Shown: positions 1 to 8,125 of the stretch, piece by piece | Numbering within the stretch: position 1 is the stretch's first letter | Layout: each line of letters begins with the position of its first letter | Assembly (NCBI RefSeq): GCF_000265405.1 | Contig: NC_018010.1 | Location: 3,121,501-3,185,500, forward strand | Direction: 5' to 3' | DNA length: 64,000 nucleotides | Origin: Belliella baltica DSM 15883 | Lineage (GTDB): Bacteria > Bacteroidota > Bacteroidia > Cytophagales > Cyclobacteriaceae | The notes under the pieces: generated by a model | Told to the model about the DNA's origin: nothing | Database searches by the model: none | The model's input: the letters and a program-made list of their open reading frames with translations, nothing else | Position numbers and translations under genes: made by a program

Positions 1-117
1 GTGACCGTTCCTTCTGGACAGACATCATCTTTAGAAGAAAGATTGGTTTATGAAATCACAAAGACTGGTTTTGAAATCCGCTGGGAATATGGCAGAGCAG
101 CTGCTAGCATAGAGTAA
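1..117 (+). CDS. C-terminal end of an unidentified protein (partial)
   Basis: The first 117 bases are open in frame 1 and end at TAA, giving the last 38 residues of a protein whose start lies outside the window. The residues end in a hydrophobic and charged stretch (GFEIRWEYGRAAASIE). No family can be assigned from so short a piece. A clear terminator hairpin follows about 20 bases after the stop, which supports this being the real end of a transcribed gene. Confidence 0.5.
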   Translation: MTVPSGQTSSLEERLVYEITKTGFEIRWEYGRAAASIE

Positions 118-137
118 CCCAAAGTTGTTATTATAAT

Positions 138-187
138 AAAAATCCGCTTTTTAGTCCAATATGAAAGACTAAAAGGCGGATTTTTTA
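138..187 (+). terminator. Rho-independent terminator
   Basis: A 16-base stem (141-156 with 169-184, one G-T pair) closes a short loop and is flanked by an A-run on the left and a T-run on the right. It separates the partial gene from hrpB and could act in both directions. Confidence 0.8.
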
Positions 188-212
188 CCTTTGTGATAAA
201 AATAGATAGATT

Positions 213-2699
213 TTGAATTTTGATCCATTTGCAATAGACCTTCCCGTCAAGGAAATCATCCCTGAAGTTCTTCAAGAACTTCATTCCAAAAATACACTAA
301 TTGTCCAAGCTCCTCCTGGAGCTGGAAAAAGTACTCTCCTACCATTGGCTTTATTAAACCAGCCATTTCTAAAAGGAAAGAAAATCCTAATGCTAGAACC
401 AAGAAGGTTGGCAACCAAATCCATAGCTCTTCGCATGTCTGAGTTGCTTGGGGAGAAATTGGGGAAAACTGTAGGATATAGAATTCGATTTGAAAGTCAA
501 GTATCTGAACATACTAGGTTGGAAGTGCTAACTGAAGGCATTCTTACGAGAATGTTGCATTCAGATAATGCATTGGAAGATGTGGGATTGGTGATTTTTG
601 ATGAATTTCATGAAAGAAATATTCATGCCGATGTGGCTATGGCTCTTTGCCGTGAAGCACAACAGTTGCTAAGGTCAGATTTGAGAATTTTGGTAATGTC
701 TGCCACTTTGGATATGCCGCAACTTGCAGCACTACTCAATGCACCTGTTATTTCTAGTGAGGGAAAGATGTTTCCAGTTGAGATCAATTACACTGGAGAT
801 ACTGATCCCTGGTTAATGCCTGAAATGGTTGCTAAAAATGTGATCGATGCCAGTAAAAAACATGAAGGTGATATTTTAGTTTTTCTACCAGGACAAGGAG
901 AGATCAAAAAAACAGAAGCAATTTTAAAAAAACAATTATCAAATTTTTCCATCCATCCTCTATATGGTCAACTCTCTCCTACTGCTCAATATCAGGCAAT
1001 CATGCCTAATAAGTTCGGAAAAAGAAAGGTAGTTTTATCTACTTCTATTGCAGAGACGAGTTTGACTATAGAAGGAATTACAGTGGTAATCGATTCGGGA
1101 TTTGGAAGAACTTCAAAATTTGACCCAAAGTCAGGTTTGAGTAAACTAGAAACAGTCAGAATTGCAAAAGATTCGGCAGATCAGCGTGCAGGAAGAGCGG
1201 GAAGATTACAGCCAGGATTTTGCTATAGGCTTTGGTCAAAAGCCACTCAAGCTAATTTGGCAAACTTTAGAACACCAGAAATCTTAGAAGCCGATTTATC
1301 TTTTTTAGTTTTAGACATGATGCAATGGGGAATCAAAGATATTAGAAATCTCACTTGGCTAACTCCTCCTCCGGCAGGAACTTTGGCTCAGGCATTTGAA
1401 ATTTTGAATCAATTAAATGCTATTGAAAATGGTAAGATAACTCCACATGGAAAGCAAATTCATGCAATCCCCTCACATCCAAGAATCGCTCACATGCTAG
1501 TGGTCTCAAAAGATGAAGATAAAATTGCTTTGGCAACCGATATTGCGGGATTATTGGAAGAAAGAGACCCCTTGCCCCCAGATACAGGAGTTGATATAAA
1601 TCTCAGAATAGAAGCTCTAAGAAGAGCTCGAAAAGAAGCTTTATCAATTAAAGGATTAAATAAAATTGAAAAAATAGCTTCAAATTATCGAAGACTTTTC
1701 AAAGCAGAGGTTGATAATTCACCTGTAGATTCATTTGAAACAGGCTCTATCATTGCTTTGGCTTACCCAGAAAGAATCGCATTCGCCAGACCGGGTAACA
1801 ATGCTCAATTTCAACTAGCTAATGGAAAATTAGCGATGATTGGTCACAAAGATGATTTGGCACATGAATCTTGGCTAGCTATTTCCCATATAGATGCACG
1901 TGAAGGTATGGGGAAAGTATTTTTGGCTTCACCACTCAACCCGAAGGATTTAGTCCCATTTGTTAAAGAAAAAAGAAAAGTAATTTGGGATAGCAAAAAA
2001 GGTGGATTGCTTGCAAGCATAGACTTGAGTATCGGCAGCATTGTTCTTCGGTCCACTCCTATTCGAGACCTTTCTGACTCTGATTTGAAGGAAGCTTTAA
2101 CAAACGCCTTGATTCTTGAAGGTGAAAAACTTCTTGATTTATCCGAAAAAGTTCAAAATTTGCAGGCAAGAATGGGGAGCTTACGAGTATGGAGAAGAGA
2201 AGAAAACTGGCCTGATTGGTCTGTTGAATCTATCATCAATAATCAAAAGGAGTTATTAGAACCCTATTTAACAGAAATTCGCAAGCCTGAAGATTTTAAA
2301 AAGCTAGATTTAGTGTCTATTTTATATCACTCTTTGTCTTTTGAGCAGCAACACAAATTCAATGACTTAGTCCCAGAGAAAATCAAGGTGCCAAGTGGAA
2401 GTTTAATTAAAATAAATTACTCAGCAGACGGTGAAGCCCCTATTTTGGCTGTTCGCTTACAAGAGGTTTTTGGTTGGCTGAATACTCCAAAGATAAACGA
2501 AGGCCGCACATCACTTCTCCTACATCTTCTTTCACCTGGTTTTAAACCTGTTCAGATAACTTCTGACTTAAAAAGCTTTTGGGAAAATACCTATTTTGAA
2601 GTAAAAAAGGAACTTAAAAGGCGCTATCCAAAACATACTTGGCCAGAAAAACCACTAGAAGAAAAAGCAATTCGAGGTGTGAAAAGAAAAGAAGAATAG
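213..2699 (+). CDS. hrpB: ATP-dependent helicase HrpB
   Basis: This is an 828-residue DEAH-family (SF2) RNA/DNA helicase, the usual length for HrpB. The Walker A sequence APPGAGKST is at about residues 33-41. It is followed by the DEFHERN form of the DEAH box, motif III SATLDMP, the STSIAETSLTIEG block and motif VI QRAGRAGR. The long C-terminal half matches the HrpB-specific region in layout. The start is a TTG at 213: there is no in-frame ATG before the conserved N-terminus (NFDPFAIDLPV), and the terminator upstream leaves little other room. HrpB is widespread, but its cellular substrate is poorly defined. The stop codon lies inside a terminator hairpin. Confidence 0.93.
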   Translation: MNFDPFAIDLPVKEIIPEVLQELHSKNTLIVQAPPGAGKSTLLPLALLNQPFLKGKKILMLEPRRLATKSIALRMSELLGEKLGKTVGYRIRFESQVSEHTRLEVLTEGILTRMLHSDNALEDVGLVIFDEFHERNIHADVAMALCREAQQLLRSDLRILVMSATLDMPQLAALLNAPVISSEGKMFPVEINYTGDTDPWLMPEMVAKNVIDASKKHEGDILVFLPGQGEIKKTEAILKKQLSNFSIHPLYGQLSPTAQYQAIMPNKFGKRKVVLSTSIAETSLTIEGITVVIDSGFGRTSKFDPKSGLSKLETVRIAKDSADQRAGRAGRLQPGFCYRLWSKATQANLANFRTPEILEADLSFLVLDMMQWGIKDIRNLTWLTPPPAGTLAQAFEILNQLNAIENGKITPHGKQIHAIPSHPRIAHMLVVSKDEDKIALATDIAGLLEERDPLPPDTGVDINLRIEALRRARKEALSIKGLNKIEKIASNYRRLFKAEVDNSPVDSFETGSIIALAYPERIAFARPGNNAQFQLANGKLAMIGHKDDLAHESWLAISHIDAREGMGKVFLASPLNPKDLVPFVKEKRKVIWDSKKGGLLASIDLSIGSIVLRSTPIRDLSDSDLKEALTNALILEGEKLLDLSEKVQNLQARMGSLRVWRREENWPDWSVESIINNQKELLEPYLTEIRKPEDFKKLDLVSILYHSLSFEQQHKFNDLVPEKIKVPSGSLIKINYSADGEAPILAVRLQEVFGWLNTPKINEGRTSLLLHLLSPGFKPVQITSDLKSFWENTYFEVKKELKRRYPKHTWPEKPLEEKAIRGVKRKEE

Positions 2700-2723
2700 C
2701 CACTTTTTTGGGTGGCTATTCTT
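2692..2723. terminator. Terminator hairpin at hrpB end
   Basis: A perfect 12-base inverted repeat (2692-2703 and 2712-2723) with a T-rich loop, followed by a T-rich stretch. It contains the hrpB stop codon and also faces the end of the convergent minus-strand gene at 2754, so it probably serves both. Confidence 0.75.
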
Positions 2724-2753
2724 TATTCATTGTTGATATTGGAAATATGTGGT

Positions 2754-3419
2754 TTAGTCTAAATTTTCTAGGTGGTTGAGCAAATTTAAAAAACTGGCAA
2801 GTGTAAATGGCGTTACCATCATTTCTTTCAATTTATCCAAATAAGCACGTTTTGTAACCTCATATTCAGCTTCATTGTAAAGTTTGCAAAGTGTAATTGC
2901 ACGTGCAGATCTATAAGTGAAATTCTGAGTGGTTAATTCTTGATCTGGGTTTTTATTAAATAAGAACTCCATATTTTCTGGAACAGTATATTTATCCAAC
3001 CAATGAAAGCCATCTTTTACTAAAAAGGCTTCTATTCTTTTCAAAATATCATTTACCTCAAAATCATTTTGAAGATAAAATCTCTTAGGCATATTTCTAT
3101 CAATTTGATTAATAGGAATCACATGAGTGACACTTTTATCTCTAAAATTACCTAACGATGGAAGAAACTGATTGATAATTTCTTCTACTCTATCAAATCT
3201 AATTCCCAATTGAATTTCTAGATAATTTGCGTCTGGGTTTTGGATATGATGAAAAAATAAAATTTGTTTTCCTTCTGAAAAGGATTTTGTGTAATGAAGA
3301 AGTGAAGGGTCTAGCTCAAACCCAAAATCTTCTAAGAAATCTTCTTGTAAATATATCATTTCTTTAATTTCCATATCCCTATAACCTGTTTTTGAATGCA
3401 TTTGTTGTTCATTCTTCAA
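2754..3419 (-). CDS. Conserved hypothetical protein, downstream of HEAT protein
   Basis: A 221-residue soluble protein without signal peptide or membrane segment. I do not recognise it firmly. The central part (LEIQLGIRFDRVEEIINQF) and the later Trp- and charge-rich helix pattern resemble DUF4304-like proteins, but this is only an impression. Its start overlaps the end of the HEAT-repeat gene by 11 bases, so the two are almost certainly cotranscribed and probably translationally coupled. That is the main clue that they work together. Confidence 0.6.
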   Translation of the reverse strand: MKNEQQMHSKTGYRDMEIKEMIYLQEDFLEDFGFELDPSLLHYTKSFSEGKQILFFHHIQNPDANYLEIQLGIRFDRVEEIINQFLPSLGNFRDKSVTHVIPINQIDRNMPKRFYLQNDFEVNDILKRIEAFLVKDGFHWLDKYTVPENMEFLFNKNPDQELTTQNFTYRSARAITLCKLYNEAEYEVTKRAYLDKLKEMMVTPFTLASFLNLLNHLENLD

Positions 3420-3939
3420 GAAATAATTGTTTTATTTCTTGAAGAATACTTTCAACCTCTTCTTTTTTTATAAGAAAGTCATCACTTTCTTTGTCAATAT
3501 TGTTTATGTAATGATTCCAATGTTTTTCAGCTTTTTTGATCGTTCTTGGACTGAGGTCAAACTCAACATGATCCAAATAGTCTTTTGCTAGACTAGATGA
3601 TTTGAAATTTCCGAAAAGGTATATTCTCAATAAATCAACAAATTTACCACTAAGATCAAAACCTTCTAAAGCCTGAACAAAAAGGCCATTAGTGTTTTTA
3701 TTCTTATTATCAAGAATGATATCCATCAAAGGGTCTAGAGCTTTTTGATTATTTTCTATTTTACTCAAAGCTCTCGCCGCCAAATAGGCAGCATCTTGAT
3801 CTTCCCCTTTTATTATTTCAATTAATTGATCAACAACTTCTTCAGTACCGATTACAGCTAATTTATCTGCATATTCAAAAGCTTCTGCTTCTGATTTATC
3901 ACACATTTTCTCTAGTAAATATGGTATTTTATTCTCCAT
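3409..3939 (-). CDS. HEAT-repeat protein
   Basis: A 176-residue acidic, all-helical protein. Residues of about 20-120 show HEAT-like paired helices, for example EEVVDQLIEIIKGEDQDAAY followed by LAARALSKI and then DPLMDIILDN. Such repeats act as protein-binding scaffolds, and no enzyme motif is visible. A TATATTTG -7-type element lies 24 bases upstream of the ATG. It is the first gene of a two-gene unit with the hypothetical protein downstream. The specific partner is unknown. Confidence 0.65.
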   Translation of the reverse strand: MENKIPYLLEKMCDKSEAEAFEYADKLAVIGTEEVVDQLIEIIKGEDQDAAYLAARALSKIENNQKALDPLMDIILDNKNKNTNGLFVQALEGFDLSGKFVDLLRIYLFGNFKSSSLAKDYLDHVEFDLSPRTIKKAEKHWNHYINNIDKESDDFLIKKEEVESILQEIKQLFLEE

Positions 3940-3962
3940 GGTTTTCTAACTTTAGCACTTTA

Positions 3963-3970
3963 CAAATATA
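3963..3970 (-). promoter_or_regulatory. Bacteroidota-type -7 promoter element
   Basis: On the minus strand this reads TATATTTG, a match to the TAnnTTTG -7 element of Bacteroidota sigma-A promoters, 24 bases upstream of the HEAT gene ATG. The -33 TTTG box is only approximate. Assigned by pattern only. Confidence 0.45.
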
Positions 3971-4005
3971 AGACCATTCTAAAGTCTTAGGAGAGAAATT
4001 TTTAT

Positions 4006-4725
4006 ATGAAAATAGAAAAATTTGATAAAAGATTGATTTTCAGATTTGTTACTTTCATGCAATCCCAAGGAATTGCTTACGAATATAACAATAAAAAACA
4101 TCTACTTAATTTTTTAAAAAATAAGGAATCCATTCTCAAATTAAGACTTCCTTTGGATATTGATTTTGATCAGAATAAAAATTTGCTTTTTGAATCAGAT
4201 TTCAAAAATTATGTTTTAATCATGATTAGATCTGGAATCGCTTCTGTTGGCTTTTTTGAAAATTACATTAACCATCAGCACAAAGTATTTCGTGCATACA
4301 TGACACGGAAAAAACAAGGGAAAAGTCAAATCAAACATTTGAAGACGAAAGGAAAATCTAGAGCAGGATCGAGGATTAGATTACAAGAAACCTTGGAATT
4401 CTTTGAAAGTATTAATCATCGATTACAAGATCATTTTGACGAATTTAGAATAGATAAAATTGGTATAAGTTGTTCAGAAACGCTTATTCCTTATTTCTAT
4501 GGTGGAAAAGTATCCACACCATTTGAAAAACATGATAAGCGTATTTTCAAAATCCCAAAACATATTCAAAATCCCACGTTTGAAGAGTTGACCGAAATCA
4601 ACAAGTTTCTTTTGCAAGCAGAAATAAGAGCAACAGAGGATGGACAAGGCCTTTATCAAGCTTTTCTACAAGAGGTAAATGACAGCACTTCTCATTCCTC
4701 TGAAGAAAACGAGGAGGATTGGTAA
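4006..4725 (+). CDS. Bacteroidota VLRF1-type (Vms1/ANKZF1-like) release factor
   Basis: A 239-residue protein that aligns by eye with the VLRF1 domain of eukaryotic Vms1/ANKZF1, the enzymes that cut peptidyl-tRNA on stalled 60S subunits. The visible landmarks, in order, are: a hydrophobic strand ending in SGIASVGFF; HKVFRAYMTRKKQGKSQ, with the G-x-S-Q loop at about residues 105-108 holding the Gln equivalent to the catalytic Gln of Vms1; the basic GKSRAGSRIRLQET segment; and a terminal strand SETLIPYFYGG. The C-terminus is acidic. It stands alone between divergent and parallel genes. By homology it should act in ribosome rescue, but its bacterial substrate is not established here. Confidence 0.8.
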   Translation: MKIEKFDKRLIFRFVTFMQSQGIAYEYNNKKHLLNFLKNKESILKLRLPLDIDFDQNKNLLFESDFKNYVLIMIRSGIASVGFFENYINHQHKVFRAYMTRKKQGKSQIKHLKTKGKSRAGSRIRLQETLEFFESINHRLQDHFDEFRIDKIGISCSETLIPYFYGGKVSTPFEKHDKRIFKIPKHIQNPTFEELTEINKFLLQAEIRATEDGQGLYQAFLQEVNDSTSHSSEENEEDW

Positions 4726-4803
4726 ATGATGTGGAATAATAATTGTTTAATACCTTATTCGAACTCAAGTGATTTCAGTATCTAAATACTTAGATTTTAT
4801 AAT

Positions 4804-5412
4804 ATGATTCAAAAAATTATTCCTTTCATTTTGCTTTTATTTTTTGTTTTGAATGTTAGTCAATCACTCGCTCAACGTTATGGTACAGCTGTGGGCTTAA
4901 GGTTAGGATCGAATGATTTCAGCCGTACGATCGGCATAACTGCGCAACAGCGCATTTTACAAAACATCACAATAGAAGGAATCGCTCAATCAGATTTTAG
5001 CAGAAATACCACACTTCATGTACTTTTAGAAAAACACAGACCTATAATTTCTAAGAGATTCAATTATTATTATGGGCTAGGTTATTCGTTGGGTTGGGAA
5101 GAAAGCAATATTAAAAACCCTGCAACCATGGAAATCATCACCACTTACGGAAACACAACAAATGGGATAGATTTAATTGGAGGGATTGAAATGACAATTT
5201 TGAATACAACAGTGGCTCTTGATTACAAGCCAAATTTTAATATGTCAGGTAGAGAAGAGTTTTACCGAGGACAAATAGGTGTTTCTGTTAGAACTGTAAT
5301 TGTCAAAAGTAAGGTCCAAGATAAAAAAAGAAGACAACGCGCAAGAGAAAAGCGTAGAAAAAACAGAACTCCACTTTTTGAGGGCTTAAGAGAAAAATTT
5401 AAAAAGAATTAA
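4804..5412 (+). CDS. Putative outer-membrane beta-barrel protein with basic tail
   Basis: A 202-residue protein with a clear signal peptide (about residues 1-23, ending SLAQ). Alternating hydrophobic strands follow, rich in Tyr and Gly (YGTAVGLRLGSN, YYYGLGYSLGW, GIDLIGGIEM), typical of small OmpW/porin-like Bacteroidota barrels. The last 35 residues are strongly basic (KDKKRRQRAREKRRKN), which is odd for a barrel end and could contact peptidoglycan, LPS or nucleic acid. The function is not known. Confidence 0.6.
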   Translation: MIQKIIPFILLLFFVLNVSQSLAQRYGTAVGLRLGSNDFSRTIGITAQQRILQNITIEGIAQSDFSRNTTLHVLLEKHRPIISKRFNYYYGLGYSLGWEESNIKNPATMEIITTYGNTTNGIDLIGGIEMTILNTTVALDYKPNFNMSGREEFYRGQIGVSVRTVIVKSKVQDKKRRQRAREKRRKNRTPLFEGLREKFKKN

Positions 5413-5492
5413 AGTCCTTTTATATAATTCACTAGGGTAATGTGCGGATAAAATTTTATTTTAGGTTTTGAATAAACACCAAATTCATACCT

Positions 5493-7367
5493 ATGAAAAA
5501 ATTTAAAGTATTGTTACTCCTCTTTTTGATTTGGGGAGCAGCCTTCGCACAGGAAAAGTCAATCTTAGAACAGCTTGATGAAGTTGCGATCATTGATCAA
5601 AAAGTCATGATCCCTATGCGAGATGGGGTTAGAATAGCTACAGATATTTATCGTCCGAAAGGTGATGCACCTGTACCAATTATTTTTTCGAGAACTCCCT
5701 ACAACTTCAATTCCTACAGAGATGGAGAATTGACAACTCGAACTCTTCAAACCGCTTTGGAAGCTGTCAAAAGAGGTTATGCTTACGTAGTCCAAAATGA
5801 AAGAGGTCGATTTTTTTCAGAGGGAGAATGGGATATTTTAGGAACTCCACTAACAGATGGTTATGATGCTTTTGATTGGATGGAAGCACAGTCTTGGAGT
5901 AATGGAAAAATCGGAACTATCGGTTGTTCATCTACAGCTGAATGGCAAATGGCAGTAGCAGCTATGGATCATCCTGCCCACGCAGCATTAATTCCACAGG
6001 GTTATGGTGCTGGAGTAGGAAGAATTGGTGATTATTACGAGCAAGGAAACTGGTATCGAGGTGGTGCAGGTCAAATGCTTTTCACCACTTGGCTTTACAG
6101 TACACAGCATGACCCAATGGCACCAAGATTGCCAGAAGGAATTCAGCAAGAAGATTTATTACGTTTACAGCGTTTTTATGATATGGCTCCGCGTTATCCA
6201 AGAGTTGATTGGAAAGAAGGATTGAGTCATTTACCGATTCAAGATATCATCAAAAATGTAAATGGACCTAAAGGAATCTACGAGGAAATGATCACCCGTA
6301 AACCAAATGACCCAAAATGGTTTGAGGGCGGACTTTTCCATGATGATATGGAATTCGAAAAACCAAGTTTTTGGTTTGTTTCCTGGTATGATGTGGCCAC
6401 AAGTCCAAATTTGGCTCTTTACAATCATGTAAGAAGTAGTGCTAAAGATCCTAAAATTAGAGATAATCAGTATTTGGTGATCGCTCCTACCCTTCATTGT
6501 GCTTATACTAGAGCTACAGAAAACACGGTTGTGGGAGAAAGATCTATGGGAGATGCGAGATTGAATTACAATGAATTGACTTATGCTTGGTTTGATTTTT
6601 GGCTGAAAGGCGAGGAAAGTCAAATCAAAGAAGAGATGCCAAAAGTTCGCTACTTTACAATGGGATCTAATGAATGGCAATCATCTGACACTTGGCCTCC
6701 AAAAGAAGCTCAAATGACAACTTTCTTTCTAGACAGCAAAGGAAAAGCAAATAGCAGATTGGGTGATGGCGTATTAAGTTCAAAACGACCAAACAGGGAC
6801 AATCCTGATTCTTTCAAATATGACCCAATGAATCCAGTAAATTCCTATGGTGGAAATGTTTGTTGTACTGGGAATGCCATACAAGGAGGCTCTTGGGATC
6901 AACAGGAAATGGAATTGAGAGAGGACATTTTGGTCTATACTTCAGATGTTTTGGAAGAAGGAATTGAAGTAAGTGGATTTATTGAGTCTAAGTTATATCT
7001 GTCAACAGATGTAAAAGACACAGATTTAACAATCAAATTAATTGACGTTTACCCCGATGGAAGTGCTTATAATCTTGACGAAACTATCCAAAGAGTAAGG
7101 TATAGAGAAGGGTATGAAAAAGAAGTTTTTATGGAAAAAGGGAAAGTCTATGAAGTTAATATGACTCCAATGTCAACTTCTAATTTCTTCGAAAAAGGAC
7201 ATCGAATCAGAATTGAAGTTTCTTCATCAAATTTCCCTAGATTTGATAGAAACATGAATACTGGTGGGAATACCTATGATGAAACGGAAGGTGTAGTAGC
7301 TACGAATAACATCCATCATTCTAGCAAATATCCAAGTAGTATCACTTTACCAATAGTGAAAAGATAA
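5493..7367 (+). CDS. CocE/NonD (S15) family serine hydrolase
   Basis: A 624-residue exported protein with a signal peptide ending at about residue 19 (AAFAQ). The N-terminal alpha/beta hydrolase fold has the conserved [15 protein letters not shown] entry strand. The nucleophile elbow is G-C-S-S-T at residues 144-148 (Ser146). A DVATSPN segment and a histidine in TLHCAYTR lie further on. The C-terminal half is a jelly-roll ([15 protein letters not shown] to [16 protein letters not shown]) as in X-Pro dipeptidyl-peptidases, alpha-amino-acid ester hydrolases and glutaryl-7-ACA acylases. It probably cleaves ester or amide bonds of peptides or acyl amino acids in the periplasm. The exact substrate cannot be read from sequence. 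Confidence 0.88.
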   Translation: MKKFKVLLLLFLIWGAAFAQEKSILEQLDEVAIIDQKVMIPMRDGVRIATDIYRPKGDAPVPIIFSRTPYNFNSYRDGELTTRTLQTALEAVKRGYAYVVQNERGRFFSEGEWDILGTPLTDGYDAFDWMEAQSWSNGKIGTIGCSSTAEWQMAVAAMDHPAHAALIPQGYGAGVGRIGDYYEQGNWYRGGAGQMLFTTWLYSTQHDPMAPRLPEGIQQEDLLRLQRFYDMAPRYPRVDWKEGLSHLPIQDIIKNVNGPKGIYEEMITRKPNDPKWFEGGLFHDDMEFEKPSFWFVSWYDVATSPNLALYNHVRSSAKDPKIRDNQYLVIAPTLHCAYTRATENTVVGERSMGDARLNYNELTYAWFDFWLKGEESQIKEEMPKVRYFTMGSNEWQSSDTWPPKEAQMTTFFLDSKGKANSRLGDGVLSSKRPNRDNPDSFKYDPMNPVNSYGGNVCCTGNAIQGGSWDQQEMELREDILVYTSDVLEEGIEVSGFIESKLYLSTDVKDTDLTIKLIDVYPDGSAYNLDETIQRVRYREGYEKEVFMEKGKVYEVNMTPMSTSNFFEKGHRIRIEVSSSNFPRFDRNMNTGGNTYDETEGVVATNNIHHSSKYPSSITLPIVKR

Positions 7368-7380
7368 CAATTCATACAAA

Positions 7381-7419
7381 CAAAAAGGGGCATTTTGGAA
7401 TTCAAAATGCCCCTTTTTG
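7381..7419. terminator. Bidirectional terminator shared by hydrolase and trmH
   Basis: A perfect 17-base inverted repeat (7381-7397 and 7403-7419) with a 5-base loop, A-run on one side and T-run on the other. It terminates the convergent genes on both strands. The last codons and stop of the trmH-like gene are inside one arm. Confidence 0.88.
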
Positions 7420-8100
7420 TTTATAATCCTTAAAAAATTCCTTTTCATGCAAGACTGAGTTTTTTACAATATCTCTATACCATTTGGAGCGGAGAACTTC
7501 TTTTTCTGCTTCTGTTAAATAGAAATCTGGAAGATCTAAAGCAGATGCTTTGCGCTGAAGATCAAGTAGAAAAATTGATGCTGCTACCGATATATTGAAA
7601 CTCTCCGTAAATCCATCCATTGGAATATGCACCAAGCCATCAGCTTGTGAAATCATCTCCTCACTCACTCCTTCATGTTCGTTACCAAAAACCAAAGCCG
7701 TCTTTTCATCGACATTCAAATCATGAATTGAAATACTTTCTGCCCTAGGACTTGTTGCATAGATTTTAAAACCCTTTTTTTTCAAATCGGAAACACAGCA
7801 AGTCACCGCATTCCCTCCATAATTGCTGTATTTATGAATATCAACCCACTGTGCGGCTCCTCGGGTGACATACGGATTTACCTTGTATTCTTGCTCCTTC
7901 TCAATGATATAGACGTCCTGAATACCAAAACAATCAGCCGTCCTGAGAACGGCTGATGCATTGTGTGGTTTATAAATATCTTCTAAGACAACAGTGAAAT
8001 ATCTCGTTCTCTTAGCAAGAATTTCCTCCATCAAAGCCATCTTATGTGGTGTGATGTACCCACTTAGATAGATTAAAAATTCTTTCTCTTTACTATCCAT
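7402..8100 (-). CDS. trmH: SpoU/TrmH-family RNA 2'-O-methyltransferase
   Basis: A 232-residue SPOUT methyltransferase. Its motifs are NASAVLRTAD (motif 1, about residues 47-56), ALVFGNEHEGVSEE (motif 2) and IPMDGFTESFNISVAASI (motif 3), which make up the trefoil-knot SAM site. The short N-terminal helix and C-terminal extension fit TrmH (tRNA Gm18 methyltransferase) better than RlmB, although the target nucleotide is inferred. It lies 25 bases downstream of parC and may be read through from it. The C-terminus KQKGAF is encoded inside the bidirectional terminator. Confidence 0.9.
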   Translation of the reverse strand: MDSKEKEFLIYLSGYITPHKMALMEEILAKRTRYFTVVLEDIYKPHNASAVLRTADCFGIQDVYIIEKEQEYKVNPYVTRGAAQWVDIHKYSNYGGNAVTCCVSDLKKKGFKIYATSPRAESISIHDLNVDEKTALVFGNEHEGVSEEMISQADGLVHIPMDGFTESFNISVAASIFLLDLQRKASALDLPDFYLTEAEKEVLRSKWYRDIVKNSVLHEKEFFKDYKQKGAF

Positions 8101-8125
8101 TTATATTTTTACGATAGAAGAATGA

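Noticed and set aside
1844..2056. Small antisense ORF in hrpB, representative of many in the window
   Set aside because: Short, overlapping a real gene, no ribosome-binding or protein features; the many similar lines were left out for the same reason.
6231..6680. 149-residue minus-strand ORF inside the CocE-type gene
   Set aside because: Antisense shadow of a strongly supported hydrolase; low-complexity translation.
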